Positions 18,801 through 30,969 of a DNA stretch of 64,000 nt are shown here, piece by piece. The notes beneath the pieces are model-generated. The model was not told the origin of the DNA. It saw nothing but the letters and a program-made list of their open reading frames with translations, and ran no database searches. Position 1 is the first letter of the stretch, and each line of letters opens with the position of its first letter. The translations under genes were made by a program, and so were the position numbers. Source of the DNA: Lepisosteus oculatus (lineage: Eukaryota > Chordata > Actinopteri > Semionotiformes > Lepisosteidae); NCBI RefSeq assembly GCF_040954835.1, contig NC_090711.1:14131001-14195000 (forward strand), written 5' to 3'.

Positions 18801-21800
18801 CATATAAGATGATTCCTTTCGTTTTGCGCCTGGTTTTCAAACCGATCATGTCTGGGTATCTAAACGGCCCTGCCCCACAGGGTACTCCACAGTTACACCT
18901 TACAGAGCAGAGACGTAGAAAGAAAATGCTTGTGAGGAATTTAGGGTTTTGCTCAATGAGGAGGCTGGAGTTGAGTCTATCTTCTTCCATACTCCCCCCA
19001 CCCTACCATTCCAAAACTGGGAGACGCAGAAACCCACCAGACACAGGCTGCAGGGGAGACGAAAGAAACCGAAACAGAAGGGTCAGCAGCAGGAGCCTCA
19101 GTGCTCTGTGCTCAGCTGGTCTCCGTTGCATTGGGTTGTTTTCTTAATAATAGTGATATATTAGTAACTGACTTTGAAATTTGTGCTTTTTTTTCCCCCC
19201 TCAAGGGAGATCAGTCGTGCCGCTGGCAAAGTGGTGACGGGGATGATTGACGATGAAAGCACGGGGAATAATTCACAGTAAGTGCTCCTTACAGGGATGT
19301 CAGCCAATGTGTGGTGTGTCTTTCTACTGTTTCTGTCAACAAAGGGAAATAACCAGCGGCTGTATCACCCCGCAGCTCACAGCCGGCAGCCCCACTGGAG
19401 CTCAGCAGGTGTGAGCCTGGTCAGTACCTGGATGGGAGACCTCCTGGGAAAAACTAAGGTTGCTGCTGGAAGAGGTGTTAGTGGGACCAGCAGGGGGCGC
19501 TCACCCTGCGGTCTGTGTGGGTCCTAATGCCCCAGTATAGTGACGGGGACACTAGACTGTAAAAAGGCGCCGTCCTTCGGATGAGACGTAAAACCGAGGT
19601 CCTGACTCTCTGTGGTCATTCAAAATCCCAGGGCGTCTCTCGAAAAGCGTAGGGGTCTTATCCTGGCCAAATTTCCCCCTGGCCTTTACCAATCATGGCC
19701 TCCTAATAATCCCCATCTCTGAACTGGCTTCATCACTCCTCTCCTCTCCACTGTGAGCTGGTGTGTGGGGAGCGTACTGGTGTATTATGCACACAGGTGG
19801 TGGAGGAAGGGAGTCCCCATTACCTGTAAAGCGCTTTGAGTGGAGTGTCCAGAAAAGCGCTATGTAAGTGTAAGCAATTATTATTCCTATTATTAAATAC
19901 ACATTTTTCAACATCTTCCAAGAGTCTGGTGTTCTGGAGGGTTAAGGTTTTTATCCTTCTGATTTTTTCAGAAAGTCGGATCAGTTTCCGTACGGGTCTG
20001 TTGTGTTCAAGTGTGGTCACCCCCAGCTCTCGGGGTGCCGCTCATTCCCATTGCTGCGGGTCTTGCTGTGTGCCCCTGCAGGGCTCTGACCTTCGTGTAC
20101 CCCTACGGAGCCACGCTCAGCGTGATGAAGCCAGCGGCGGCCGTGCTGTCGACGGGCTCCGTCTGCTTCCCGCTCAACAGGCCCGTCCTCGCCTTCCACC
20201 AGGCCAAGGTGGGCCGCTGCGAGTGTAGGGCCTCGGCTGTCTCTCTGTCCCTGCCTCCCAGTTCGCCTTTCTCCTGTTTTCCGTTCTCCATGCAAACTTA
20301 GGGCTGCATCCCTACAGCCCTGGAGACTGAGGGGTCTTCAGGTGCTGATTCCACCCTTACCTGCCCGTTACCCAGCTCGGCTAGTTCTCGATGTCACTGG
20401 CCAAAGTTATCACTGATTAAAGAGTTATAAAAACGAATTAAAATTAACTCTCCCTTTCTTAACATTTTGGAGATGTAAACAAATGGCTGAAATCTGGATT
20501 GTGACACTGTAGTTTAAAAGAAATTGTTGTTTGCAAGCTGTCCTATCTTTAACTGGGTAGGCGTCCTCTCTCTCAATTTTGCCCTCTTTGTTCCCAATTT
20601 AGTTTTCCTTCTGTTCCTTGACTCGTAAGACGTTAAGTTACACGTCGGACGGTTTTGCTCATTTGATTGCTAGTAGTGTTTCATATTTTCCTTCCTAAGT
20701 AACACTTAAGTGTCAGTTCTGCTTGTGTCCCTGGGTGCTTTTGTTGCTGCTGATGTTGACTTGAATAGGTGAATAACTTTCAGGATAATGGATGCCTGAA
20801 TCGCATCCCACAAACCCTTATGTGCTCCGGGCTAATAAGATTTTGTTCCCTTAGTCTGTCCAGCTTGTGTCTGTCTGTTCCTGAACAGAGCACAGTGTCC
20901 CAGATCCCTGAACCCTGAATCTTTCTGCCCTAGACCAGGAGTTCTACAACATGTTGAACCTTCTAATTTCTGTGTAAGCTGGATTAACCAGTGTAGTTTT
21001 TATTCCAAAACTAGCTAAGCAGCTATATTTCAAAAGCGTGATTGATGACATGATTAAGACCAGCCTAACAGTGTCACAGGAAACAAAAACAAGCATGCCT
21101 GACGACAATTTAGAAAGAGACAAGCTAGATTTCTTCCTCATTCTCATTATTCTCATCCTGGAAGCTGTAGAAGCCACATACAGTTGTGTTTTCCCCTCAA
21201 CATAGAGAAAAGCCTGCACGATGTGTGTTCTGCGAGCACATGAAACATGAAGCCGGTGGTTAATTGGTTGCTCTGTTTCCTGGTGTGCTGCAGGAGGCAG
21301 GGCGTCTGGCAGTGCTGGGCTCCTGTCACATGTTCAGTGATCAGTACTTGGACAAGGAAGAGAACAGTAAGATCATGGTAAGCCCTTCAGCTCGCCACAC
21401 ACACCCAGATCATTGTTCTAAATGTGGGCGTACCACATCTTCTGGAATTTTCGGAAGACCTAATTCGGTAATATTGTGGGGTAGGACATTGAATACTAGG
21501 GGTCCAGATGAATATTTGCAGATGTAGTGTAATTACTGACTGGAATGAATGAAAATACAACTCTCGTCATTCTCGTCAAGGAAAGTCATATTTATTACGT
21601 AGAGCTTGTCGGGGGTGTGATGTGAGTTTTCTTGTGTCTGTATCCTGCATTTCAAATGAAATCTTACTGAGGAACAATACCTTTCCAGAAACACGATTGC
21701 TTAAGACCCTGTGCTCCCCGTCTCTCTAGGACGTTCTCTTCCAGTGGCTCATGACCGATGAGATTCACTTGAACCAGATTGATGCGGAGGACCCCGAGGT

Positions 21801-24800
21801 GAGGGGACAGTGTGCGGCTCGGTCCGTTCTGTTTCCGTAGAAACTGTTCGCAAGTCCTGTCCCAGGTTCTGGGGACCCGGGCAGTGATGTGTGTGCCTGC
21901 GTGCGTGACCCACAGATCTCCGACTACACCATGCTCCCGGACACGGGCCGGCTGTCCGAGCGTCTGCGCGTGTGTCTCCAGGAGGGGGACGAGAACCCGC
22001 GAGATTTCACCTCCCTCTTCAGCACGTCACTCTTCAGGCTGTCCACCAGCGCCCTGCCGCAGGTCATCAAGTCAGTACCTCCAGGAAGGGCAGCGTTGGC
22101 GCGGGGAAGTGGGCAGCCCTTTTTGTACCTGCAGTGTTCCGCCAGTGTGAGGGCAGATAATTAGCACGTTTCAGCATTCCCTTTTAAAAGGAACTGATTT
22201 GGGAATGTGGAAGGGGCATGGAGTGACATGACAGCTCGTCCTGGGGTTGTACAACTCCGGGATCTTGTGTGCAGTTCCAGTCTTGGGCATCTGTGTGCGT
22301 GTGTGGAGTCTGCATGATAAAGTGGTTCTCAACAGATGCACCTCCACCTCTTACAGAAACATGCAGGCGAGGTTTGATGGCCGTTATAAATTCCACTTTT
22401 CATCAATTCTTCGTGCAGTGGGGCTCCCATCCTCATTACCCACCCACGAGTCTACTGGTCATAGTTGTTCTTTCCACTAAGGCTTATCCCTATGGGGCTA
22501 GACACTATAGCAGCCATATCACCCTGCAACTCACAACTGGCAGCCCACTGAAGCTCAGCAGGTGTGAGCCTGGTCAGTACCTAGATGGGAGACCTCCTGG
22601 GAAAAACTAAGGTTGCTGCTGGAAGAGGTGTTAGTGGGGCCAGCAGGGGGCGCTCACCCTGCGGTCCACGTGGGTCCTAATGCCCCAGTATAGTGATGGG
22701 GACACTATACTGTAAATAGGTGCCGTCCTGACTCTCTGTGGTCATTAAAAATCCCAGGGCGCTTCTCGAAAAGAGTAGGGGTGTAACCACGGCATCCTGG
22801 CCAAATTTCCCATTGGCCCTTACCAATCATGGCCTCCTAATAATCCCCATCTATGAATTGGCTTCATCACTCTGCTCTCCTCCTCACTGATAGCTGGTGT
22901 GTGGGGAGCGTTCTGGTGCACTATGGCTGCTGTCACATCATCCAGGTGGGGCTGCACATTGGTGGTGGTGGAGGGGAGTCCCCATTACCTGTAAAGCGCT
23001 TTCAGTGGAGTGTCCAGAAAAGCACTATATAAGTGTAAGGAATAATTGTTATTACAGAAAAGAGTTCGATTTCTAGAGTTCGAGGGAAACCGTTTTCTTT
23101 TATTCTCTTTCCTGCAGCTCTTACAAACAGGTTAACGTGAAGCATGAGCCACTCCAGTTGATCCAGCCGCAGTTCGAGACGCCTCTGCCCCCGCTGCAGC
23201 CGGCCGTGAGTAACGCAGGCACCTGTGCCCTCCTCCGCTCTAGTAAGAAATCCCACGCTGTGCAAGACGGGGCATCTCACTGTGGTTCGTTTTGGGGGGG
23301 GGGGGTTTTCTGCTGCTGCCGTTTGTCCAGGTCTTCCCACCAGCTTTCCGAGACCTTCCTCCGCCAGCTCTTGACCTCTTTGACCTGGACGAGACCTTCT
23401 CCTCTGAGCGAGTGCGCCTGGCGCAGCTTTCCAACAAGTGTGAGTTCAAACCGTCCCGCACTGCAGGGCCAAGCTGAAAGCAGTCCTTAGCCCCGCTCTC
23501 CTCCTGCCAAAACCTAAAATGATCTTCTCGTCGCCAGACACACTCTTGCATTGGAGTGGCGGTGGTCACTGTGAGATCAGCGGCCCAGTGACAGTATGTC
23601 CTTGCAGCATCTTGTCTCTCATTTCGCCTTCTTACTCTCCACAGGCACAGATGATGACCTGGAGTTCTACGTTCGCAAGTGTGGTGACATCCTGGGGGTG
23701 ACCAGCAAACTAAACAAGGAGCAAAGAGATGCTAAGAGCATCCTGGAGCACATCTTCTTCCAGGTCGTGGAGTTTAAGAAGCTCAATCAGGTGAGCGAGG
23801 TGTAATCATCTGAAATCGAGTGAGGGGCTGATATGGTGATTAGGACTGGGATGCTACATGCCTTAGAAGTGGGGTCTAGGTTAACTTTTTTAACATTCCT
23901 CCTGCAACAAGAGGATGGTATACATATTCCAATGCCTTTTGTTAATCTATCGGTGACTTACTGTAGTTATTTAATTACTTATAGCTTACATACATAAGTA
24001 TGTGTATTAACAGTCATAATATATATATATGAACAATAGGTTTATTCCATGCTGAAAAGAGAAGAAAGAAAATGCAATGTTTCAGCTGTGGAGCCTTATT
24101 CGGGTGTGAATAAGCCACCCGAATAAGGCTCCACAGCTGAAACGTGTTTTCTTTCTTCTCTTTTCAGCAGGAATAGACCTATTACTTGTTTATTTGCAGC
24201 CTACACATGCTGACGCAGCTACCCACCTGAATGACCAACATATATATGACTGCTGATATGTTTTCATGAATCCACTTTATTCTGTAGTATCACAATGTGC
24301 TAATAGGTTAAAATGATATGGAATGTATATTATGTCTCAAGATAGTTCTGTTTGAAGTGATGAAAGCTACTAAATCAGAAAATTATAATAATCATGTCAT
24401 TATAATAATCATATAATATACTTCAGCTGTAGTAGCCTGTATAAAAACAGTACAAACCAGAAAGGTAAGGAAAGCCACTTTACAGAATGAAACCTTTTTG
24501 AACTGTTAATTTTGCTGTTGGGCTCACTCATTCTTCATTCATGGATTGACATGGTTGTGTGAACCTGCCTATAGGAAAAAAAACACTTCTTTCAGCATCC
24601 ATGGGATTGGTTACATCTGGCAAATTCTGTTCACCCTTTCCTGTTAAGTTGCGAAATGAAGCTGTAAACATGTTCCAGCATTTCTCCAAATACATTACAT
24701 TGCTGTTTCCTTTCATGTGGTGTTTGTGTATGTTCACTTTTGATCTATGTTCCTCATCAGAGCCTGGAATGGAATCTAATGGGAAGGCATTACATGTCAA

Positions 24801-25666
24801 ATGTATTTGGAAATTTGGAAGCAAGCCTCAAAGCATATAATTACATGTAACTGGCATTGTCCAAGACAAATCTGGTTTTAAAAATCCACTTCAAATGAGT
24901 TTAAACAGTTTACAATACTAGCACCACCAGAGAAATTCATGGATCAGCTAGAATAACTGTCAGTTGACTGTTACTTCGTTGTCCTTGTAAAACAAAATGC
25001 GCAAAGCATAGTGATCTTTTACATTTGTATGTGTCAGTACTGTAACTAGATACATTTTAGGGTATTTTGATCAGTTCTTTAATTTTTTGTTGTGCAAATC
25101 AACAGGGTTGACTGCTTTAGGAATTGCTGTGCTCTTTATTACAAGTCTGTTGAGAAATGCGTGTTTTTCAAGGGGAATATTAACGCGGATCAACGTCTCT
25201 GTCCAAACTAAATTTGACTTTGTCGGCAGGCAGGCTGTATTTTCACTTGTTTTGTTACAGAAGACCTGACCTTGCAGGTTTTGTAAATTAAGTTGCATCC
25301 ATCTGTGTACAATATACCACGGAGAGGTTTTGATTAGTTTTTAAATGAAATGCATTATTGTGTAGTTTGCATGGACATCTTTTATTGTATTTACTTTTTA
25401 ATTACATATTTTGATTTATACGAGCAAAATATATTTTGTTTCTAACTGAATAATTAATCACGGTTCCTACTCTTATTACCTTGCCAATGTATTCTATTCT
25501 TAAGCATTGTAGCAAAGTTGTTTCAAATCTGAATGATCACTTTGTGGAATCAAAGATCAGAATTTGGGCTTTCAGTAGAGACTTTTCTGTGTCTAAAGAT
25601 ATGTTTCCTCTCACCTCCTAGGAGCACGACATTGACACAACGGAGGCAGGAATTTCTCCATTCTAA
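12895..25666 (+). CDS. IFT52: IFT52, intraflagellar transport protein 52 (complete)
   Basis: IFT52 is a core subunit of the IFT-B complex that moves cargo towards the ciliary tip. Exons: 12895-13013, 13654-13741, 14702-14831, 18064-18139, 19206-19277, 20082-20208, 21294-21377, 21730-21798, 21916-22070, 23118-23205, 23331-23439, 23645-23790, 25622-25666. They sum to 1308 nt, giving 435 aa (human about 437), and every phase agrees. The start ATG has A at -3 and G at +4, and the N terminus MEKEQRNSVV aligns with vertebrate IFT52. The N-terminal half is the GIFT domain, with VKLWITAGPREKF, VMLGEGGE, GSCHMFSDQYLDKEENSK. The middle has KHEPLQLIQPQFETPLPPLQ, and the C-terminal IFT46-binding part has KCGDILGVTSKL and the ending EHDIDTTEAGISPF. 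A second upstream ATG at 12860 is out of frame and overlaps the start. Confidence 0.97.
15060..15300 (+). mobile_element. Possible L2-like reverse transcriptase remnant
   Basis: In IFT52 intron 14832-18063 the + strand near 15125-15225 reads PPLVKKAALTLI and, after a frameshift, ILDNYRPV. This matches the LINE RT block in which LLKKP is followed by a NYRP or NFRP motif. It is short and damaged, so the call is tentative. Confidence 0.4.
16010..16140 (+). repeat. Diverged copy of the IFT52 promoter core inside an IFT52 intron
   Basis: Bases 16045-16115 (ggttgacccacccccatctt, then gtggaacagtccgttgccat, ggcggaagcggtccta) align nearly end to end with 12125-12192 (ggttgatccacccctatatt, then atggaacagcccgttgccat, agtggaagcggtccta). 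The flanking pyrimidine-rich DNA also looks similar. It may be a segmental copy of the promoter, or both may be copies of one dispersed repeat. Confidence 0.75.
16446..17013 (+). repeat. 5S-rRNA-derived SINE, copy 5, joined to an L2 fragment
   Basis: This is a near full-length copy in an IFT52 intron, starting agcagccatatcaccctgca. Instead of ending in an ATT run, the tail gtgtaagca continues directly into LINE sequence (gggcccacaccctctgcccc). The same junction occurs at copy 8. Confidence 0.88.
17014..17612 (+). mobile_element. L2-like LINE, 3' end of ORF2 plus tail
   Basis: The + strand encodes the C-terminal end of an L2-clade reverse transcriptase: APEYLSELLSPYSPPRNLRS, GDRAFSCYAPKLWNSLPKDI and SFKSRLKTLFF are near-consensus. 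The 3' tail tgtaaagcgctttgataagc, then ggcgctatataaaataaag, ends in an ATT run. The element is 5'-truncated and fused at its left end to SINE copy 5. Confidence 0.88.
19361..19890 (+). repeat. 5S-rRNA-derived SINE, copy 6
   Basis: The copy is in an IFT52 intron just downstream of exon 19206-19277. Its head variant (gcagctcacagccggcagcc) is shared with copy 8, suggesting a subfamily. The tail ends gtaagcaattattatt. Confidence 0.87.
22510..23055 (+). repeat. 5S-rRNA-derived SINE, copy 7
   Basis: This full-length copy in an IFT52 intron ends only about 60 bp before the acceptor of exon 23118-23205. Head, body and tail blocks are all present. The stretch after ctgtaaataggtgccgtc lacks the usual gatgagacgtaaaac segment. 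Confidence 0.88.
24035..24235. repeat. MITE-like palindromic element (hairpin), member C
   Basis: Two arms of about 70 bp are almost perfect inverse complements. The left arm contains ttccatgctgaaaagagaag, then gtttcagctgtggagcctta and ttcgggtgt. The right arm contains acccgaataaggctccacag, then ctgaaacgtg and ttctcttttcagcaggaata. The gap is under 10 bp. A tail (gcagcctacacatgctgacg) follows. It lies in IFT52 intron 23791-25621; the remainder of that intron is AT-rich with nothing recognisable. Confidence 0.85.
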
Positions 25667-26475
25667 GGAAACTGTGTCCCAGCTACATTTGCTCATCTGG
25701 GATAATGATTTTCTCCTTTATTTTTACCATTGAAAGGCCTGGAATGGTAGCTATGGAATACTGACTGTGCAACAGTGTTTGCATACATGTACAATTTGTC
25801 ATGTGGCAATAGCATAAATGATTTTGTATATGCATCAGTAATCACTACCTAGTCCATTTCTCCCAAATGTGTGATTAGCGCACACCACACTAGATCTATA
25901 ACATTCAGGATTCCTTGTTCAATCTTTATCATTGATCCCAGAAGTTTTTTTTCCCCCACTAACCAGCTTCAGGGAAGGTACTTTATTGTAATAAGTATGA
26001 TATGTCCTTTATTAAGCATTTCCTGTTTTTTTTTGTAAAGATTTCTCCTGGGAGAACACCCAAAGAGCAGCAGCTTAGGAGTTTCACACAAATGCTGTTT
26101 GACCTCAGTTGTTGTATTTTTAGCACTTGAATCACTTTCCCTCAATACAGAAGTTCATCCATCATTGCAGAAGTGATAAGATGGGGTTAGACTATTCCAG
26201 GACTCCTAGACAAGCCACCATTTGCTCCAAATCAACACGACCTACTTCTAAAAAAAAAAAAATGGTTCTTGATCTCAGATTCTATTTCTCATTTTTCTAC
26301 ATAATGCATATTTTTATACATGTTAAAAACAACTTAAGTTTATTTATCTGCATTTAAAATCTAAAGTGACCTTCCCTATTAACCTAAAGGTGAAAGACCA
26401 AGAGATGTTCATGTTTTGATGTAAAAGGGCAAATTCAAATGTGTAGTTTTTATACTTTAATGTAAAATAAACCTC
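25667..26475 (+). other. IFT52: IFT52 3'UTR, probable
   Basis: AT-rich sequence without coding signal follows the TAA. The clearest poly(A) signal is AATAAA at 26466-26471. The extent is inferred. Confidence 0.45.
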
Positions 26476-27995
26476 TCCCCGTGCTCAAGCAGTCAAAGTG
26501 AATTCCATTCTTCCAGTCTAAGATGTTGGTTGAAACGGCAGACTTGACAGATTTAAGACCAGAATACAAGAAGCAGTTTCTCTAGTTGCGTTTCAAAAGC
26601 CAGTTAGAATACAAACCAGAAATCAGAGCCTTGAGAGGGAGAGTTCCACAGAGCCAGCTCCCCCACAGTCTCCAGAGAGGAAGAATCTCAGCACCATGCA
26701 TCACAGTTACACCAAGAATCCTCAAAAATCAAAAGCAGACAGCACACCTTGTATGTACACATTATATGCATCACAATCTATTCATTTTATTAAAGGCTAT
26801 TTTTTTCCCTACCGTTTTTACTGTTCATTATATCTCAGGAACCCACTCAAGCAAATCCTTTTCTCTACCTTCCAATTACACTCCCCTCGTCCCCCACCAC
26901 CATTTCCTGCCTTTATCGGCGCTCCTTGTTGGTCAGTTGTCTCCAGCTTGTTAGGGTGTGAGGCATCTGCACCTTCAAAGTTAGGTGATCTATCAGCCCA
27001 AGACATTCAACAGTGAATTAAGGCAAAGGGTGTTATAGTTATGCTGGTCAGTTTTAATTACACCTGACCAGGCTAAGGCCTGTATGCACTCTGCTTGTCC
27101 TGTTTGCGAGTTCTAAGGATACTTCATTGAACCATCATGTTGCTGAAATACAGGATTTGCTTCTTAAAGGGTGTTGAAGGGGGGAGAAACTGCAGTCCCA
27201 ATTTGTCCAGATCAGTTATTACATCTCACTAAGTATATTAATGGATGGCAAGCACAAAATCATGAACTTGGCGAAAGTAATATACAGTTGCCATTTTGTG
27301 GCAAAGCCCTGCTCAAGAGTTTCTGGGAATTGGGATGTGAAATGGCCCTTCCTGATCACTAGTACCTGTAAATGACTAATGTACAGGTTGTGCAGCACAC
27401 ATTTTTCCCCACTGCAAAAAAAAAAAAAATGTTCCAACACGATCTCCCCACAGAGTTAAGTAGATTTCAAGACTTGTCAACAAGAGCAAGACTAGGATTT
27501 CTAGTCGGTCAAAAGAGACGCATTCTCCCACCAGCTTGTTTACAGTGTAAGAGGGCTGCCTCACACCGCTGGATGTTTTGTTCACTCCTTCCAAGTCATA
27601 GACAATGACAGCAATGAGCATACTTGCACTGTAGTTTGAAACAGTCCTCATCGCCAATTCTTTCCAACTCAAAATATAAAAATAGCATTGCAGTTCCCCC
27701 TATAAAAGGGGCTTTAATACAAAAGGTGCTGGAGGGGAGTCCACACCTGAACCCTTGTTCTTTTTGAGCTACTGCTTAACCTTTCAGTATTACAAAATAG
27801 TTTAGTTCCAATGTTCTGCTCCTTTGATTTGGAGCATGTTCCATAATCTCTTGCTGGATGTTGGAATCCAAGCTGAAAGTAACACCACCCCCAATTCACA
27901 CATTCGGGTGTGGTATTTCAGTTCTCTAGTTACATGGCCAATTTTAAACTGGAAGATTGGCCTTTGACGCAACTACTAAAGACAAGGAAAAACCC
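26476..27995. other. Intergenic, tail-to-tail between IFT52 and the minus-strand gene
   Basis: No exon-like coding signal, SINE or LINE is recognised. Only short frames and A-rich runs (about 26250, 27417) are present. Part could belong to 3'UTRs of either neighbour. Confidence 0.45.
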
Positions 27996-28226
27996 CTTAT
28001 TTGAAGTCACTTTTATTTATTTAATGCTTGAAATAAGTTAACTCTATAAACATTTCAAATCTGACAACACTATCCTTCCCCAATACATTCATATCTTCTT
28101 ACACTTCACAGCCTGAAGTGAAGTATAGTTGATGGGGAGCCCCAAGTGTAAAAGCATCATTTTAAACGGTACTTTTGAATCGATAAACTGCTCCCCTTCA
28201 AGCCCTGCATAGGTTTCTGGAACTGG
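27996..28226 (-). other. 3'UTR of the uncharacterised minus-strand gene
   Basis: Non-coding sequence follows the stop at 28227. On the minus strand, overlapping AATAAATAAA signals lie at about 28021-28012. The transcript end is inferred. Confidence 0.5.
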
Positions 28227-30969
28227 TTAGCCGCTCAGGCCAGGATCTTTGCTCTCTGCACCAGAGGACGTGGTGGAAATGTACCTCTGCCACTGGTCCT
28301 CAGTGAAGGGCAGGGCGAGAGAGGGGGCGTGGCCATACCCTAGAGTGGTCGACTCCTTCCAGGACCTGTGGAGATCAGTGCTGAGGTTGGCCTGGTTAGG
28401 CAGGCCACCCCAGGGCAAGTTCGAGCCCTCGTGAAAGGAACAGGGGGCCGACTTCAGGGCAGGGCTCCAGGTGGATTCGGCCACGTCCAGCAGGCTGGAC
28501 TCCAGGGGGGACTGCGGGCTGTCCTGGATGCCTCTGATCAGGGAGATCTCCCAAGGGGGCTGGGCGGCCGGTGGTAGCACAGAGAGGTCGGAGCCCGACA
28601 GCTCGGGGGAGCTCTGCAGCGTGGGCTTTTTGGGGTACTGTCCCTCGCAGGGAGTGGAAGACTTGCTGTTCAAGGGAGCGGAGGTGACCCCCGGCTGACG
28701 GGCTGCGAGGGAGACGTTCAGGAGCATGGGGGAAGGCGACAGGAGGGCCGGCGAGCGGTTTTGGGGAGCAAGCATCCCAGCATGCCCTTCCACATACTCG
28801 ACTACGATCTCCGAGCGGGGAGCCAGGCCGGACAGAGCCGAGATGGACAGGCTGTGGTCCTGGATGAACGCCTTCTCCAGGTCTGGGAAGGACCAGCTCT
28901 CCTGGCTACAGAGCATGGACAGGTCCGAGGAGCCTGGAGAGGAAAGACAGGCCAATCACTTCTGCCCCAGTGTAATTATCAGCCAGGGATCATGCCGTTT
29001 CATCTCCAGCTTTGATCACATGTGCAGCGTTGTGGCAGCCCATCATGAGACAACTTCAGTACCAGTTTACACCCATCAGCCAGTGTGCAACCAAATAAGT
29101 TCAAGTATCAAGTTTGTCATTACACTCATATACATGGTATATGGTATAACAAAATGCTATTTAGCTAGCTCTCGGACATAAATAGTACAAAGAGGAAAAA
29201 AAAAACAATTGTGTAGCAAAAGAAAGACAACAGGCAGTGTGCAAAAAACAAACGATGTGCAAAAATATGCATCAACAAAATAGAATAAAGGGATAAAAGT
29301 TATGGGGAGTGAGCTTTTGACATGTATGGTAGAGGTAGATTTTCAATGTGTGTTTGGATTTTTGGTAAGAAAGAAAGAAGGCACTGTGAGGTTCAGATCA
29401 TAGGTGAGAGAGTGGCTGGGAATTTAACAGTTTGATAGTGCGGGGGTAAAAACCGTCTCCGAGTCTGGTTATCCGGGCCCGAATGCTCCAGTACTGTTTT
29501 CCAGATGGCAGCAGATCATAAAGTCTGTAGCTGGGGTGTGTGGGGTCTTTGATGATGCTTAGAGCTTTCCTCAAGCACCATCTGTCATAAATGTCCTGGA
29601 TAGATGGGAGGTTAACCCCAGAGATGGACTGGGCAGTTTTTGCCACCCGCTGTAGGGCTTTGCAGTCAGCAGCACTGCAGTTGCCATACCACACTGTGAT
29701 GCAGCCTGTCAGTGTGCTTCCTGTAGTGCATCTGTAAAAGTTAGTGAGGATCTGGGGACATATCTTATAACAGCACACATGGAAATGTAGCTTTTCAGAA
29801 GCGAGCAATCCACAGTCAAACCCTTCATACATGCACATACACAAAGAAACACCTACTCCTCCACACGAGTTAAAGAGCAACTCATTTGAGAAGAGGACCT
29901 GATGCCACTGCTGACGAGTCCATCGCAGCCTCTGTCTGGCCCAAGCCAGTCAGGTGGGATATCTAGGTATGAGTAGAGGGCCCCTGACAAGTCACCTTGC
30001 TCCAAGGCCAGCAGCATGAAACCTCACTGCCCCGTCACCGATGCGGGCATTGCGTCTGCCAACAGTTTCAGCAGCAGTACAGGTGGCAGATCTGAAACGA
30101 TCTCTCAGATAGACGTGTCGCTCCTGCTCTGGTGTGGTCACTTGAGGGCGACCAGATCTTGGACGGTCATCTGTCCTGCCAGTCTGCTGAAACCTTCTCT
30201 GCAGTCGGGACAGTGTAGAAGCTTACTCCATAATGTCTGGCAATGCTGGCACATGACATGCCTGCAGCATGCCAATGGCCCTCTCCCTTACTTCTCGTGA
30301 CATTCAAGGTGTAATGGAAGGCACAGAAAACACCAAGTGTGGCCTTTTTCTTGCCATGACCTAAACTTTGAATTAAGGCCTTTTTAAAAGGTAACCCAAT
30401 CAGGCTTTACTCCACCTGGACCTCGTTGGGTCAAAGAGCACCTAACGAGCTTTCGTGCGATTGGCAAGTTGCAATCCCTCACCGCACAAACTGTACTGTA
30501 GGTCAGAGAGCTTAAAACAAACCGACAATTTGGTTTAAAAAAAAACAAGACGTAATTATAGTATTCTCATTCGAGAAAATGTTGCGGTTCCCCCCCCCCA
30601 GTGTATATATACACACACACACCTCTCGAATTAGTATTTAGAGGGCTTTAAAAGTTAGTACCAAACTTTGTCTCGCGTACTAGACGGTTAGAATTTTTGC
30701 ACCGAAACTTGCTTCGGCCTCAGAGTGTAAAGTAACGTCTTTTAATGTCCTTAATGTAACTCCCACCGCACGCATGAGAAGGATCAATCGGACGAAAGCG
30801 AAGAGAACGAGGCAGCCTTAGGAAGGTACCCACCGGACATAGTTCGGCACAAAATGGACCTTGGCTTGCAAAGATTAAAATCAAAACCGATTAGCCTGAA
30901 TTTCTTGTAAAGGAGTTATTGAGCTTTTCGAAAGGGTTGCCTACCAGCCCGGTGAAGCTCATCTTCCAT
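28227..30969 (-). CDS. Uncharacterised two-exon gene, Ser/Pro-rich 243-aa protein
   Basis: Exon 1 (30945-30969) starts with ATG in a strong context (acc before, G after), encodes MEDELHRA plus one base, and ends in donor ctg/gtaggc. Exon 2 (28227-28933) begins after acceptor ctctccag and runs open for 707 nt to TAA at 28227-28229. Together they make 732 nt, exactly 244 codons including the stop, so the split glycine codon is phase-matched. The protein is soluble-looking, without signal peptide or membrane segment. It is rich in Ser, Pro and Leu, with an acidic start, a segment SWSFPDLEKAFIQDHSLSIS followed by RSEIVVEYVEG, a Pro/Ser-rich low-complexity middle, and an aromatic patch FTEDQWQRYI near the C terminus. 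I do not recognise the family. A regulatory or scaffold role is possible but unsupported. Poly(A) signal on the minus strand is at 28017-28012. Confidence 0.72.
29100..29880 (-). mobile_element. Rex-like LINE, ORF2 C-terminal end and 3'UTR
   Basis: The minus strand at 29880-29398 encodes a RT C-terminal segment with GCITVWYGNCSAADCKALQR, LPSIQDIYDRWCLRKALSII and LYDLLPSGKQY. This is the conserved tail of fish Rex/CR1-like LINEs. The 5' part is missing. It lies in the single intron (28934-30944) of the minus-strand gene, in the same orientation. Confidence 0.85.
29885..30400 (-). pseudogene. Tc1-like DNA transposon transposase, 5' fragment
   Basis: Read on the minus strand from about 30303, the sequence begins MSREVRERAIGMLQ and continues with helix-turn-helix residues RLQRRFQQTGRTDDRPRSGR after small frameshifts. 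This matches the N-terminal DNA-binding region of a Tc1/mariner transposase. The DD34D catalytic part is absent, so it is a dead fragment. Confidence 0.75.
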
